This document shows, piece by piece, positions 1 through 12,273 of a stretch of 64,000 bases of DNA. Origin of the DNA: Arcuatula senhousia (Eukaryota; Mollusca; Bivalvia; Mytilida; Mytilidae). The position numbers were made by a program, and so were the translations under genes. The notes under the pieces were generated by a model. That model was not told the DNA's origin. It saw nothing but the letters and a program-made list of their open reading frames with translations, and searched no databases. The first letter of the stretch is position 1; each line of letters starts with the position of its first letter. The DNA is taken from the NCBI GenBank assembly GCA_963971305.1, contig OZ020307.1:12165501-12229500 (forward strand), read 5' to 3'.

Positions 1-1454
1 TCCTGAACCCAAACGCCTGTGATCATGTAATGAAAAAAAAATTGTTTAAGGAGCAATTTGGAAATAATTTTTTTGCGGGAAACAGATTTCTCTAGACTTT
101 TCATTTGAATAGCATTAGCTATGTTTATCGCTAAAAACCTGTGAAGAAATAAATAGAATTTGATAGAAATTTAATAGATTGCTTAAGATGAAGTACCCAA
201 TTGAAAAATGCAAGAAAAAGTTGGGGTCAATGGTTAAAAAAATTAATGCTTTACAATGGATAAAACCAGAGGAGTTCGAAATTTTCTTACAAAATTGCTG
301 ACATGAGGAGCGAATCTCCTTAAATCAATAGAGAATAACGATATTTTGGAAATATTGGAACTTTTACAATTACTTCTTATATAAATTTCCCGCCAAAAAC
401 GATAGTATTTCAAAGAAATCGATCCATGACCCCCTATTTCAAATAGACATTTCAATGTATCATGGTATTACCATTCATTATGCGAATTTGTTTTGAAAAG
501 TAAGATGGTCGACCAAAGTAACGTATCCCCTTAATAAAAGGATCATCATATGGGGCAATGCCTGTGACCTATATGTATAACGATTTGTAGAGCACATGAT
601 GTGAAAAAATTTAGCTTTAAGCACTGTTTTTTGAGACACCAAGTATATATTTACCAAATTTATAATTAAGTTTTTTTAAAACTCCCGGGCACTCCTTGAA
701 AATGTCATATAATTTAATTTCTTATTTCCAATTTTTTTTCAACAATACATTTCATCACAAAGATATGGTCAGAAGTTCTGGCTTTTTTTTTTTAAATTCT
801 ATTTGTGTCTCATGAATTATTTTATTAGAAGTTAAAAATGAAATCGGCACGTCACTTCTCTCACTGCACTTTTGTGTGAAAAAGAACATGTCTGAAAAGG
901 TTTACGGACGCTAATAAAATGTGAAGTGATTGCTTCCTAAGTTACCATGACATTTTTACCTCAGTACTGGTGCGTTTTATTCTTGAAATCTGTATATTGG
1001 ATGTCTGCAATAGTATTCATTCTGTTGGAAAACATGAATATTAGGCTCTCACGAGCCTTACCGACTCACTTTGTCCTTAAGCCAAAGGAATGTCTTTTAC
1101 TGGTCTTAAACTTAAGGGTCCCATTTAACGACTTCTTGAGTTAAACATTTATGCAAGCAACAACTTTTCTTAATCTGCAATGGTTTTTCATTTTTCAGCT
1201 AGGGAAAAATCGTTTGAAAAACTCGCCGTTTAAATTATTTTCAACGGGCATGGGACATCTGACAAATAAAACAAAATCGATCCAACTGTTGACACTGGAA
1301 GGGAACCTGTAAGGTTTCCGGCATGGATGTTGTTTTTAAACATGATATTTGAACAAAACTAGAAATAGAAAAGGGACATATTGACCAAATAGTGGATACT
1401 GCAAGCAGACTCGCACAAGACGCTCCAAGGATCCGGAATCCCTAACATCACTTT
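1..1454. other. Non-coding AT-rich stretch with decayed repeat
   Basis: I see no supportable gene here. Around 1042-1085 there is a degenerate version of the 'aggctc..gagcc..ctcac' terminal hairpin seen intact at 6511, 8360 and 9717. It is followed by a weak copy of the ~155-bp tandem monomer ('acaacttttct..aatctgcaatggttttcat', about 1155-1190). The segment around 60-110 shares the words 'gcggg..aacttctctaga.ttttcat' with the element at 60249-60648, so the left edge may be an old copy of that family. Confidence 0.4.
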
Positions 1455-2130
1455 AACAAGAGTAAACACTAAAGTATGTCTCGTCTGCCGGCACCTTTAG
1501 AAACAATAATTCTTTCTTACTGAGATCAAAAGGTGTTTATAGACTTAAACATTGCTAATATATTAGTATGCAATAAAAAAATATCAAAGTCACTCAACTG
1601 GAAAATCAAGGTCAAGGTCAAAAGATGGGGATGCAACTGTGCTAACCTATGCATACCAAGTTTCATCAACTTCAGACCTATAATTCTTGAGATATGGACG
1701 TGTACAAAACCTTTACACTGCTCAGTATTATATGTATTGACAATTGTCAAAGTCACTTAACCGGAAAATCAAGGTCAAATGATGGGGATGCAAATGTGCT
1801 AAACTACTTCTGGGCCACATGCAAACCTAGTTTCATCAACGTAGGACTTATAGTTCTGGACATATGAAGGTGCTCGCAAAACCTTAACATTGCTATGATA
1901 TATGTTTTGAAAATTGTCGAAGTCACTCAACCAGAATATCAAGCCACGGTCAAGGTCAAAAGATGGGGATGCAACTGTGCTAAGCTACTACTGGGGCATA
2001 TGCATACCAAGTTTCATCAACCTAAGACCTCCTAAAGTTTTTGAGGTATGGAGGTGCACATACAACCTTACCCAAAAAGTTCACGTCGCCGCCAGTAAAG
2101 TACACCTTTGCTTTGCAGGCGAGACAAAAA
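1455..2130 (+). mobile_element. Pearl-like element, GTCTCGCCTGC family, copy a
   Basis: The left end carries 'gtctcgtctgc' at about 1478-1488 and the right end carries its inverted partner 'gcaggcgagac' at about 2115-2125. The core is tandem monomers of about 165-170 bp containing 'aatcaaggtcaaggtcaaaagatggggatgcaac' style text split over the copies, each followed by 'accaagtttcatcaac' and 'ttgagatatgg'. Near the right end is a GCCGCC-type tract. There is no coding capacity; the short open frames are monomer shadows. Probably a non-autonomous Helentron/pearl-type transposon. Confidence 0.6.
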
Positions 2131-2232
2131 CTGATAACTTGCCATTTTTTTACTGGCATTTGAGGGAAAATAGAAAATAATGAGATGTGGAATAAGTGTA
2201 CGCGACACAGCCCACAATCAAGCGACAATTCA

Positions 2233-2972
2233 GAACAAGAGTTAACACTAAAGATGTCTCGCCTGCCAGCACCATCAGAAACACTTATTCGTTCTTACTT
2301 ACTATATTTTGAATTTACATGGATTTTCAGTTTCTGAGATCAAAAGATGTTTATAGAACTTAAACATTGCTAATTATGGTGCTAATATATGCAATAAAAA
2401 TAATCAGTCACTCAACCAGAAATTCAAGGTTAAGGTCAAAAGATGGGGATGCAACTGAGCTAAGCTATTACTAGGGCATATGCACCAAGTTTCATCAACC
2501 TAGGACCAATAATACTTGAGATATGAAGGTGTTTCCAAAACCTTAACATTGCTTTTACATGTATATGTATTGAAAATTGTCGAAGTCACTCGACTGGAAA
2601 ATCAAGGTCAAGGTCAAAAGATGGGGATGTAACTGTGCTAAGCTACTACTGGGGCATATGCATACAAAGTTTCATTAACCTAAGATCTATAGTTATTGAG
2701 ATATGGAGGTGCTCGCAACACTTTTCCATTGATAATATATGTATCGAAAATGGTCAAAGTCACTCAACCGGAAAAGCAAGGTCAAGGTCAAAAGATTGGG
2801 ATGCAACTGTGCTAAACTACTACTATGGCGTATGCATACCAAGTTTCATTAACCTAGGACCTATAGTTCTTGCGATATGGAGCTGCTCATAAAACCTTAC
2901 CCAAAATGTTAACGCCGCCGCCGCCGGTAAAGTAACACCTATGTCCCACTCTGCTTCGCAGGCGAGACAAAA
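2233..2972 (+). mobile_element. Pearl-like element, GTCTCGCCTGC family, copy b
   Basis: This is a second copy in direct orientation, about 100 bp after the first. It begins 'agagttaacactaaag' and has 'gtctcgcctgc' at 2255-2265. It ends with a 'gccgccgccgccggtaa' tract at about 2920 and 'gcaggcgagac' at 2958-2968. The core has about four ~170-bp monomers. It matches the copy at 52691-53425 in DRG2 intron 11 at both ends. Confidence 0.65.
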
Positions 2973-3034
2973 ACCACAAAAAGTCGTTTTAACATAAAGG
3001 TTATTCATGTACCACAACTTCAACTAAATTGCAC

Positions 3035-4020
3035 TTTTCTGGAACGGTAGAGGCCACAATTGTATAGATGAATTTTGTAGAGTTCAAAGAGCTGAAGGTT
3101 TAAGTAGGCAACAGCTTTTCTCAAACTGCAATAGATTTTATTCTATAGGCCAAAAACACGAAATGTCACTATTAAAAGGGCCATAACCCCTATAAAGAGT
3201 CATCTGGCAACTTTGACCCAATTAAGGCTTTTGTAAAGCTCAATGATCTTAATGTTTATCCAGCAATAGCTTTATCATTCTAACCAATAGTTTTCATTCT
3301 ATAGGCGAAACACGCAAAAAAAAAATCACTACATTTCAGTCACCTTTAAAGGGCCATAACCCCTGTAAGGAATCATCTGGCAACTTGGTCCAATTAGCTC
3401 AATGAGCTGAATGCTTATTCAACAATAGCTTTAATCTAACCAACAGTTTTCATTCTATAGGTGAAAACACCAAAAAAAAATCACTATTTTTCACCATGAG
3501 GGGTTATCTGAGAACATCGACCCAAAGGAGACTTTTGTAGAGCTAAATGAGCTAAAGATTAAAGCAAGCAACAGCTTTTCTCTAACTGCATTAGTTTTCA
3601 TTCTAAAACACACAAAAATATACTTTTTTCACCTTTAAAGGGCCGTCACCCGTCTAAGGGGTTATCTGAGAACATCGACCCAATGGAGACTTTTGTAGAG
3701 TTCAATGAGCTGAAGATTAAAGCAAACAACAACTTTCTCTTACTGCAATAGTTTTCATTATGTAGGCCAAAAACGTGCAAAATGTTATTTTAAGGGCTGT
3801 CTGAACACTTTGACTCTATAGGGACTTTTGTTAAGAGCTTAATGAACTGAACATTTAAGCAAGGAACCACTTTTCTTCATCTGCTATAGTTTTCATTATA
3901 TTAGCCAAAAACATGAAAACATGTTAATTTAGGGGCGGTTATTCCTACAATGGGTCATCTGACAACTTCAACCCTATGAATGCTTTTGTAGAGCTTAAAA
4001 ATGAGCTGAACATTTGTGGT
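3035..4020 (+). repeat. Degenerate tandem array of the ~155-bp monomer
   Basis: Six or so diverged monomers are recognisable by 'gggccataacccctataa', 'tcatctg.caactt.gaccc', 'gacttttgtagagct.aatgagctgaa' and 'agcaagcaacagcttttctct'. These are the same words as in the well-preserved array at 6110-8360, but with more substitutions and indels, so this is an older copy. Confidence 0.7.
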
Positions 4021-5000
4021 CCGATTTTGAAAATTTTTTTTGCATGTTTGTTCTTGTCAAATAGCGGATACAAAATTAAGAATTAATTTTTGCGACCCCC
4101 CCTTTTCCCCCTATTACATAATTAAGGGCCAAATGGGGCCAAAATCGAAACTTTTTTATTAGTGGGCCAATTTAATTTTTTTTTTGCAAGTTTATTCTTG
4201 TCAGGTTGCGAATCCCAATTTGAGAATTAATTTTTGTGACCATCCCTTTTTTCACTTGTTTTGTAATTAGGGGCCAAAAGGGGCCGTAATCAAAACTTTT
4301 TTATTTCTGGTTTGTTTTTGAAAAATTTTTTTGCAAGTTTATTTTTGTCAAGTAGCGAATCCAAATTTGAGAATTTATTTTTGCAACCCCCACCCCTTTT
4401 TCACCTGTTACATAAAAAGGGGCTAAAAGGGGCCGAAATCGAAACTTTTTTAATTCTTGTCCGATTTTGATAATTTTTTTGCAAGTTTATTCTTGTTAAG
4501 TAGCAGATATATTTTTGTGTCCCCTTTTTTACGGTTACGTTATTAGGGACCAAAAGGGGCCAAAATTGTAACTTTTTTTTATTTCTGGTCCGATTTTGAA
4601 TTTTTTTTTGCATGTTTGTTCTTGTCAAATAGCAGATACAAAATTAAGAATTAATTTTTGCGACCCCCCCCCCCCCCTATTTTATTCTTGTCAGGTAGCG
4701 ATTCTAAATTTAAGAATAAATTTTTGGGGCTGTAATCATAATTTAAAAAAAAATTCTGGTTCGATTTTTAATTTTTTCCCCAAACTTTATTCTTTTAAAG
4801 AGTAGAATACAACATTCAAAATTTATATTTTTACCCCGAAGTCGAAAGTCCATCAGAGAGGCATGTGTCAAAAACCTTTGTCAGTCCACCATGGGCTGCA
4901 TGTGTCCAGAGCAATAGACTATCCATATTAGGCCTAAAACGTACAGGGTTCAACATGTTGCGGTCGTATCATGCTGCGCTCGGCGAAGCTTTTTATCTCT
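4020..5000 (+). mobile_element. Truncated pearl-like element, TACGACCGC family
   Basis: The core holds about six monomers of ~110-125 bp ('ggtccgattttgaaaattttttt', 'caagtttattcttgtcaagtagcg', 'ttttgcgaccccccc' words). The right end matches complete copies: 'aggcctaaaacgtacagggttcaacatgttgcggtcgtatcatgctgcgctcggcgaagctttttat' words split across 4930-4998. The left terminus with the CGT tract is missing, so the copy is 5' truncated. Full copies lie at 19516-20850, 24283-25552 and 34561-36060. Confidence 0.65.
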
Positions 5001-5269
5001 ATCTGCAATAGTTTTCTTTCTATAGAAAAAACATGAAAAAACGCTATTTTCTACCTTTAAAGGCCCATAACCCCTATCAAGGGTCATCTGACAACTTTGA
5101 CCCAATGGAGACTTTTGATTCTGAAGAGCCTAAGATCCTTTGGATTTTTTTCTATCTGTTATGGTTGCGGAGTTATAAGCCATTTTACCCTATGTTCTAT
5201 TTTTAGTAACAACGACCATGTTTTTTATCGAATCATTTTAAAATGAGAAATATAGCTTCTACAACGCGA

Positions 5270-5638
5270 TCGAGTTGATTATGGAATTTCTAACATCGGG
5301 GCTCCCCATGGAGGGTACCAGAAATCAAGTAATCAACAATGTTTTGCCAAAGTAATCAAATAATCATTTATTTTTTTAGAAATGTAATCAAAAACTTTTT
5401 CACAATGGGAATCAAGTAATCAATAATTCAAACCTTGGTAATCTAATCATCATTAAATTTTTGCTCTTGTAATCAAGTAATCACCTTTAAAATGGCCTGG
5501 GAATCATGTAATCAAAAACCCCATGAGAAGGCAAAACATCGAGAGAAATAAATTTGATTATTTTAATGGCGAGGCTTGCCGAGCGATTAAAATATCAAAT
5601 TTATTTCTCGAGATGTTAGAAATTCCATAATCATCGAG
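5270..5638. mobile_element. MITE with 27-bp terminal inverted repeats
   Basis: The left end 5271-5297 and right end 5612-5638 are inverted copies sharing 'GATTATGGAATTTCTAACATC'-type text. The right half contains a nested hairpin of about 33 bp per arm (5528-5619) around 'ggcgaggcttgccgagcg'. The interior 5330-5520 is built from irregularly spaced 'GTAATCAA' words. No transposase is present. The superfamily cannot be assigned. Confidence 0.55.
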
Positions 5639-5702
5639 ACTTAAGTTGAAGAAGGTTTTTCTCTAATGTTTACAGGTAAGAAATTGAAAAAGGTCGCTCG
5701 TC

Positions 5703-5718
5703 AATTGCACGTGCAATT
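5703..5718. other. 16-bp perfect palindrome containing an E-box
   Basis: The bases AATTGCACGTGCAATT form a perfect palindrome centred on CACGTG. No gene lies close by, so a regulatory role is not supported. Confidence 0.3.
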
Positions 5719-5864
5719 ACGCTGAGAACAAATTTCTCTCTAGAGGTGAGAAATATTTTTTCACAACTGGTTGAGAGGTTGATAAATCGGATGAAAATTA
5801 GAGAATAGTTTGTTGCCAACATATCATTTATCATTCCTGCAAAATTTCAATTAAGTTGGTTCAG

Positions 5865-5980
5865 TGGTGCCAGAGAAGAAAATTTTTAAAATTGTTAACG
5901 GACAACGGACGACAGACGACGACGGACGCTTAGTGATGGCATAAGCTCACATGGCCTGTGGCCCGATGAGCTAAAAAAGT
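5865..5980 (+). mobile_element. 3' end fragment of GCTCACCTG-family element
   Basis: This carries the typical terminal block: 'gccagagaagaaaatttttaaaa', then an ACGG-rich microsatellite (about 5900-5930), 'gtgatggcataagctcac' and a closing hairpin ending in 'gagctaaaaa'. The matching 5' end is not adjacent. Confidence 0.5.
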
Positions 5981-6109
5981 TTATTTTTGGGTCCAAGTTT
6001 GAGCCCCATTAGCAATGTTCTTGTGCAAGATATATAAAACTAGTTGTCATATTTAGTTGACAGAATTAATTGAGGAATACAATTAATACAGGCTCACCTG
6101 GTTTTCATG

Positions 6110-8360
6110 TCAACTCTATAAAGACTTTTAGAGCAACCTTTTCTCTATCTAGTATAGTTTTCAATCTGTAGGTCCAAAACATGAAAAAAAAATTATTTTA
6201 GGAGCTATAACGCCTATATGGGTTCATCTGTAAACTTCAACCTAATGAAGACTTTTGTAGAGCTAAATGAGCTGAATGTTTAAGCAAGCAACAGCTTTTT
6301 TTCTATCTGCAATAGCTTTCATTCTATAAGCAAAAAACACAATTGTTTCACCTTTAAGGGATAATCTGACAACTTTGACCCTATAGATACTTTTGTAGAG
6401 CTAAATGAGCTGAACAATTAAACAAGCAACAGTTTCTCTCTACCTGCTCTAGATTTGCTTCCATAGGCCAAAAACATAAAAAAAGAAAAAATTAGGGGCC
6501 GTTACCCCTAACAAGAGGCTCCCAGGAGCCTGAATCGCTCACCTGGTCTTGATGTCGACCCCTATTAAGACTTTTGCAGAGCTAAATGAGCTTAACATTT
6601 AAGCAAGTAACAGCTTTTCTCTATCTACTATAGTTTTCATTCTGAAGTCGTATAGGCACAAATAATGAAAAAAAAACCGTTATTTTAGGGGCCATAACCC
6701 GTATAAGGGATTCTGACAACATCCACCCTATGAAAACTTTTGTAGAGCTAAATAGACTGAATGTTTAAGCAAGCAACCGCTTTTCTTTTATCTGCAATAG
6801 TTTTCATCCTTTAAGCAAAAACCACTATTTTTCACCTTTAAGGGGCTGTAACCCCTATAAGAGGTCATCTGACAACTTCGGTCCTATGAAGACTTTTGTA
6901 GAGCTAAATAAACTGAACATTTAAGCAAGCAACAGCTTTTCTCTATCTGCTATAGTTTTCATTCTATAGGCCAAAAACATGAAAAAGGTTATTTTAGGGG
7001 CCGTAACCTCTATTAAGGGTCATCAGACCACTTCGACCCTATGGAGACTTTTGTAGAGCTAAATGAGCTGAACATTTAAGCAAGCAACAGCTTTTCTCTA
7101 TCTGCAATAGTTTTCTTTCTATAGGCCAAAAACATGAACATCATTTTAGGGGCCGTAACCCCTATCAGGGGTCATCTGACAACTTCGACCCTTTGGAGAC
7201 TTTAGTAGAGCTAAATGAGCTGAACATTTAAGAAAGCAACAGCTTTTCTCTATCTGCAATAGTTTTCTTTCTATAGGCCAAAAACATGAAGAAACATCAT
7301 TTTAGGGGCCGTAACCCCTATAAGAGGTCATCTGACAACTTCGACCCTATGGAGACTTTTGTAGAGCTAAATGAGCTGAACATTTAAGCAAGCAACAGCT
7401 TTTCTCTATCTGCAATAGGCCAAAAACATGAACATCATTTTAGGGGTCGTAACCCCTATCAGGGGTCATCTGACAACTTCGACCCTTTGGAGACTTTAGT
7501 AGAGCTAAATGAGCTGAACATTTAAGAAAGCAACAGCTTTTCTCTATCTGCAATAGTTTTCTTTCTATAGGCCAAAAACATGAAGAAACATCATTTTAGG
7601 GGCCGTAACCCCTATAAGAGGTCATCTGACAACTTCGACCCTATGGAGACTTTAGTAGAGCTAAATGAGCTGAACATTTAAGCAAGCAACAGCTTTTCTC
7701 TATCTGCTATAGTTTTCATTCTATAGGCCAAAAACATGAAAAAGGTTATTTTAGGGGCCGTAACCTCTATTAAGGGTCATCAGACCACTTCGACCCTATG
7801 GAGACTTTTGTAGAGCTAAATGAGCTGAACATTTAAGCAAGCAACAGCTTTTCTCTATCTGCAATAGTTTTCTTTCTATAGGCCAAAAACATGAACATCA
7901 TTTTAGGGGCCGTAACCCCTATCAGGGGTCATCTGACAACTTCGACCCTTTGGAGACTTTAGTAGAGCTAAATGAGCTGAACATTTAAGAAAGCAACAGC
8001 TTTTCTCTATCTGCAATAGTTTTCTTTCTATAGGCCAAAAACATGAAGAAACATCATTTTAGGGGCCGTAACCCCTATAAGAGGTCATCTGACAACTTCG
8101 ACCCTATGGAGACTTTAGTAGAGCTAAATGAGCTGAACATTTAAGCAAGCAACAGCTTTTCTCTATCTGCAATAGTTTTCTTTCTATAGGCCAAAAACAT
8201 GAAAAAACATCATTTTAGGGGCCATAACCCCTATAAGGGGTCATCTGACAACTTCAATCCTATGGAGACTTTGTAGAGCTAAATGAGCTGAACATTTAAG
8301 AAAGCAACAGCTTTTCTCTATCTGCAATAGTTTTCATACTATAGGGCAAAAACATGAAAC
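6110..8360 (+). repeat. Tandem array of ~155-bp monomers with higher-order structure
   Basis: About 14 monomers carry 'taggggccgtaacccctat', 'catctgacaacttcgacc', 'gagctaaatgagctgaac' and 'caacagcttttctctatc'. Around 6511 the array is interrupted by the 5' terminal hairpin of the GCTCACCTG family ('aggctcccaggagcctgaatcgctcacctgg'), and that terminus recurs at its end (about 8360). Specific variants recur at fixed distance: the 'aacatgaaaaaggttatt' form is at 6976 and again at 7733, 757 bp later. A five-monomer block was therefore duplicated as a unit. It is non-coding. Confidence 0.8.
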
Positions 8361-9512
8361 TAGAGGCTCCCAGGAGCCTGAATCGCTCACCTTGTATTCG
8401 ATGATACTTATATGCTGGATATTTCATTAAAGGACTGCTACTCTGTGGAATTATCAATTTTAATGTTCTAAGGGAAACAACTCCTATCAAGAAAGGTCTT
8501 ACCACTTTGACCCCATTACATAATTTTTAGATCTTTATGTGCTTAACCATATGCAATTTTAATTTTTCAAATATCTTGTATTGTTTTCAAGATATAAGCC
8601 TTAAAAGAGCAAAATTTGAAGAAAAAAAAAACAAGAAAAAGGGCAATAACTCCTACAACCATTGTAAGATCTTCTTCAAAACTTCAGGGCAGGTAGATCT
8701 TTATGTGCTGATCATTATTATCCAAATAGAATTTTAATATCTATTATCATTTTTGAGTTATTTGCAAAAAACTGCAATTTACCTTATGTTCTATTTTTAG
8801 CCATGGCGGCCATGTTTTTTGTCGAATCAAAATTTCGAACGATAATTTTGTAGACCACATACTATTTAACAACCCTACCAAGTTTCATTTCATTTGACTA
8901 AGCAGTTTCAGAGAAGAAGATTTTTGAAAAGTTGATCAAAAAACTGTGAAAATGGTCAATTTTTACAATCCAAGGGGTATAACTCCTAAAGGAATGATCC
9001 TACAACTTTGACTCTGTTACAACTTTTGTAGATCTTGATGTGCTTAGTCATATGCAATTTAAATTTTTGAAATATCTTGTATAGTTTTCAAGATATAGGG
9101 CTAAATAAGTAAAATTTTTGAAAAAAATCCAGAAAAAGGGCAATAACTCCTACATCGGTTGTTGGATCTACTTGAAAATTTCTGGGCAGGTAGATCTTGA
9201 GGTGCTGATCACTTTAACCCTGTGCCAGAATTTTGATATCTGTTACCGTTTTTGAGTAATTTGCAAAAAACTGCAATTTACCCCTATGTTCTATTTTTAG
9301 CCATGGCGGCCATGTTTTTTGTCGAATCAAAATTTCGAACGACAATTTAGTAGAGGACATACTACAGAACAACCCTACCAAGTTTCATTACATTTGGCCA
9401 AGCGGTTTCAGAGAAGAAGATTTTTGAAAAGTTGAACGACGGACGACAGACGACGGACGACGGACGCCAAGTGATTGCAAAAGCTCACCTTGCCTTCGGC
9501 AAGGTGAGCTAA
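8360..9512 (+). mobile_element. Pearl-like element, GCTCACCTG family, complete plus-strand copy
   Basis: It begins with the hairpin 'aggctcccaggagcct' and 'gaatcgctcacc', and ends with a microsatellite of ACGG/ACGAC units (about 9430-9470), 'aagtgattgcaaaagctcacc' and a closing hairpin 'ttgccttcggcaa' with 'ggtgagcta'. The core is two monomers of ~500 bp containing 'gggcaataactcctac' and 'ctatttttagccatggcggcc'. The ends form a short inverted pair GCTCACC/GGTGAGC. No open frame is credible. Confidence 0.65.
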
Positions 9513-9712
9513 AAACGCTATTTTTCACCTTGAAGGGGCCCTAACCCCTAAAATCAAAACATTAGTGCAGGACACTCTAATGATTAATCATACCAAGTTT
9601 CATTGAATTCTGTTCAGTAGTTTCAGAGGAGAAGATTTTTGAAAAATTGTTAACAGACGACGGACGCCAACAAGTGATGGCAAAAGCTCACGTGAGCTTT
9701 GGTCCATGTGAG
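9513..9712 (+). mobile_element. 3' end fragment of GCTCACCTG-family element
   Basis: A ~200-bp piece holds one ~155-bp type monomer remnant ('ggggccctaacccctaaaat'), 'accaagtttcattgaattctg', an ACGACGGACG tract and a final 'agctcacgtgagctttggtc' hairpin. It links the ~155-bp core type to the GCTCACCTG-type 3' end. Confidence 0.5.
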
Positions 9713-9716
9713 CAAA

Positions 9717-10185
9717 CAAGAGGCTCCCAGGAGCCTGAATCGCTCACCTGACATATGTGCCTGAAGTAAAGGTTATAAGGCAAAATCTATTTAACATTGA
9801 AAGGGTCATAAGATTAATAAGGGGGTCATCTGACAATATGGTGGATCTAAAGGTGCTGATCACTTTTGTTCTCTATCAAAATCTAAAAATCTGTCACCCT
9901 TTTTGAGTTATTTGCATAAAAATGCAGTTTAACCTAATGTTCTATTCTTAGCCACAGCGGCCATGTTTTAGAACCAATCAAAAATCCCCACAACAGTTCT
10001 ATACACCTAATAATAATAAACAATAATACCAAGTTTGGTTCCATTTGGACTTAAAGTGTCAGAGGAGTTAACATTTTCAATATAAGGAAATGCAGTTAAA
10101 ATACTCAATTTTGACGTTCCAAGGGCAATAACTCCTCAAAGGAAAGGTCCTACAACGTCAACCAAACTAAAGTTATCGCAAGGAA
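9717..10185 (+). mobile_element. 5' part of GCTCACCTG-family element, truncated
   Basis: It starts 'caagaggctcccaggagcc', followed by 'gctcacctgacatatgtgcc'. This is the same text, inverted, as the ends at 23202 and 34527. The sequence continues through one ~500-bp monomer and stops near 10185 without the ACGG tract or closing hairpin. Confidence 0.55.
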
Positions 10186-10207
10186 ACCAAATTTCTACAG
10201 ACGACAA

Positions 10208-10353
10208 TGGCGCCACAAAACATGAAAAATTACTTAAGTCTGAGAATATTCTCAACTCATTGTGACGTCATCAAATTAAAAGTTTTGATTGGAGTCGCCA
10301 TGGAAATCAAGAATATTCTTAGACTTAAGTATTTTTTAAGTTTTGTGGCACCC
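10208..10353. mobile_element. Small MITE with ~45-bp TIRs
   Basis: The ends 'ggcgccacaaaacatgaaaa' (from 10208) and the complement of 'ttttgtggcaccc' (to 10353) are inverted copies that continue through 'tacttaagtctgagaatattct'. The internal loop is about 55 bp. An 89-codon open frame crosses it, but it follows the repeat and is not credible as a gene. Confidence 0.55.
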
Positions 10354-10394
10354 ATGCCTGTATTACATTATACGATCACAATTTTTTTTGCAGT

Positions 10395-10800
10395 CAAAAT
10401 GATGTTTCCCCAAAAAGTTCCAAGTTCAAAGGGCCATACCTTCCACAAAAATTTGAGAATCAAAATTTCCTGGTAATGTGTACAACTACATATGGTGTAC
10501 TTCCTATATACCAAGTTTCATTGAATTGGTCAGTAGTTTCAGAGGAGTTGTGCTGACAAGTAGATAATGAGGATTTTCAGCAATTTTCTAAGTTCAAAGG
10601 GCCATAACTCCCACAAAAATTTGAGGAACAAAATTTCCTGGTAATATGCACAACTACATATGGTGTACTTCCTATATACCAAGTTTCATTGAATTCGGTT
10701 CACAGTAGTTTCAGGGGAGCTGCGCTGACAAACTTTGTGACGGACAGGACAAAAATTATGTCTCCCCTCAAAAGTGGGGGGGGGGGGGGGGGACATAATA
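10395..10800 (+). mobile_element. Pearl-like element, ATTATGTCTCCCC family
   Basis: Two tandem monomers of ~190 bp share 'agttcaaagggccata', 'aatttcctggtaat', 'ggtgtacttcctatatacc' and 'agtttcattgaatt'. They are followed by 'gacggacaggac' and a terminal hairpin 'attatgtctcccc...ggggggacataat' that includes a 17-base G run near 10777-10793. The plan is the same as in the other pearl-like families: tandem core, ACGG-like tract, hairpin end. Confidence 0.55.
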
Positions 10801-11358
10801 ATTGATGGCAATAGCTCAGGAGACTCTTAGTGCAATGTAAGCCAAGGTTAACAGCTGGAGTGTACAAATATCAAGCTCTTTCAATGTACTATATGTCAGC
10901 TGCATACCTTGGAATTAATTTTTATGTCTCTAAAATTAATGAATGTCAAGCCAATACATTTGACACAAGTCACTACTTGGTACAGCACAATATTTTATAG
11001 TTCCTGTTCAGTGTTGTTGTGCATGTTTCATGAAAATGCAAAACGACCAAAATTTTAAATGAACATGTGTATGTTCCTAATCTTTCAAGACTGAAATTAT
11101 TGATCATGTTTAGAGTCAATACTTAAGAATTAATGTTACATGTACAGTTTTTTTTTCAATTTCTTTTTAAAAAGTTATTAAGAGGTAATAATCAATTTTT
11201 TAAAATCTTTATACATCTTTTTTGTTTCATTATTTTTTTCATAAAAAAACACAATGATCAACATCTCAATGCTACACAATTATGATGACATGTCACTTGT
11301 GAAATAACTTATCACTCGATCACACTATTTAATTTGAAAAATCTAAGTCTCATTATGT
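10801..11358. other. Region downstream of the translocase gene
   Basis: AT-rich unique-looking sequence that probably includes the 3' UTR of the minus-strand ADP/ATP carrier. I found no clean AATAAA on the minus strand close to the stop codon, so the 3' end is not placed. No other gene is seen. Confidence 0.35.
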
Positions 11359-12273
11359 TCATTGTTGGTTTCCAATACGCCATTTGATGTAGTATTCCTG
11401 GAATTTATCAAAGCCTGCCAATACACCAGCTCCAGCTACTCCTCTGAGAATGTTGGCTCCAGCTCCCTTCATCAAGGACATGAATCCTTCATTCTTGACA
11501 ATCTGCATGGTACAATCAATTGATCCCTTGTATTTGACAGCTTCTCCAGATGTCATCATCATTCTTCTTCTGATGGTGTCTATTGGGTAAGACAAGAGTC
11601 CAGCACTGATGGTGACAACATATCCTAGAGCGAAGGACAAAAGGACATTGGCGCTATCTCCCAACAGAATGGGTTTCAAAGTGTCGAACAGACCGAAGTA
11701 GAAACCTCTGTATACGACGATTCCGACGCAAGAGATGACGAAACCTCTGTACAATCCTTGAATACCATCAGTAGCAATGGTCTTACGATAAACATCAACC
11801 ATACCATTGAACTGACGCTCGCCACCCTTCTTTCCAGATTTGGCATCATTGGCTAACCTTGTTCTGCAGTAATCTAGGGAGTAGACAAAGCAAAGTGACA
11901 TGGCTCCAGCAGCTCCTCCTGATGCAATATTCTTTCCAAACTTCAAACCATAAGAATCATTTTTGCTACTTTTGAAGAGGGCCTTAATTTTATCCTTGAA
12001 GGCAAAGTTGAGAGCCTGTGTTGGGAAGTATCTAATGCAGTTGGCCATGTTTCCTCTCCAGAATGGAAGAACACCTTCTGTTCTGTATGTACGCATAGTG
12101 CAGTCAATAACTCCCTTGTAAGGCTCTGACAGCCTACCGGCTTTGATCATTTCATCTTGATTTTGCACTAGAAGCTTAATTCTTTCAATAGGAGCAGCTG
12201 CTGTTTTTGATATAACTGCAGCAGCACCACTAAGGCCGAAGTTCTCTGCGAAGCTAAGCTGTTTATTTGACAT
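11359..12273 (-). CDS. SLC25A4/5/6-like: ADP/ATP translocase (mitochondrial carrier, SLC25A4/5/6 type)
   Basis: This protein exchanges cytosolic ADP for matrix ATP across the mitochondrial inner membrane. It is 304 aa, close to the usual ~300. The three carrier repeats are visible through their signature motifs: PIERIK (residues 28-33), SLDYCR (132-137) and PIDTIR (230-235). The last runs into RRRMMM (235-240), the hallmark of ADP/ATP carriers. The open frame extends 21 codons further upstream, but I start at 12273 because 'ctttcag' lies directly before that ATG and the extra codons look intronic. The whole CDS is therefore one exon, with an intron in the 5' UTR whose upstream exon I could not place. 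The second motif has Ser where vertebrate carriers have Pro (PLDFAR), as in fungal carriers. No frameshift or internal stop is present. Family assignment is near certain; the paralogue is not resolved. Confidence 0.97.
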   Translation of the reverse strand: MSNKQLSFAENFGLSGAAAVISKTAAAPIERIKLLVQNQDEMIKAGRLSEPYKGVIDCTMRTYRTEGVLPFWRGNMANCIRYFPTQALNFAFKDKIKALFKSSKNDSYGLKFGKNIASGGAAGAMSLCFVYSLDYCRTRLANDAKSGKKGGERQFNGMVDVYRKTIATDGIQGLYRGFVISCVGIVVYRGFYFGLFDTLKPILLGDSANVLLSFALGYVVTISAGLLSYPIDTIRRRMMMTSGEAVKYKGSIDCTMQIVKNEGFMSLMKGAGANILRGVAGAGVLAGFDKFQEYYIKWRIGNQQ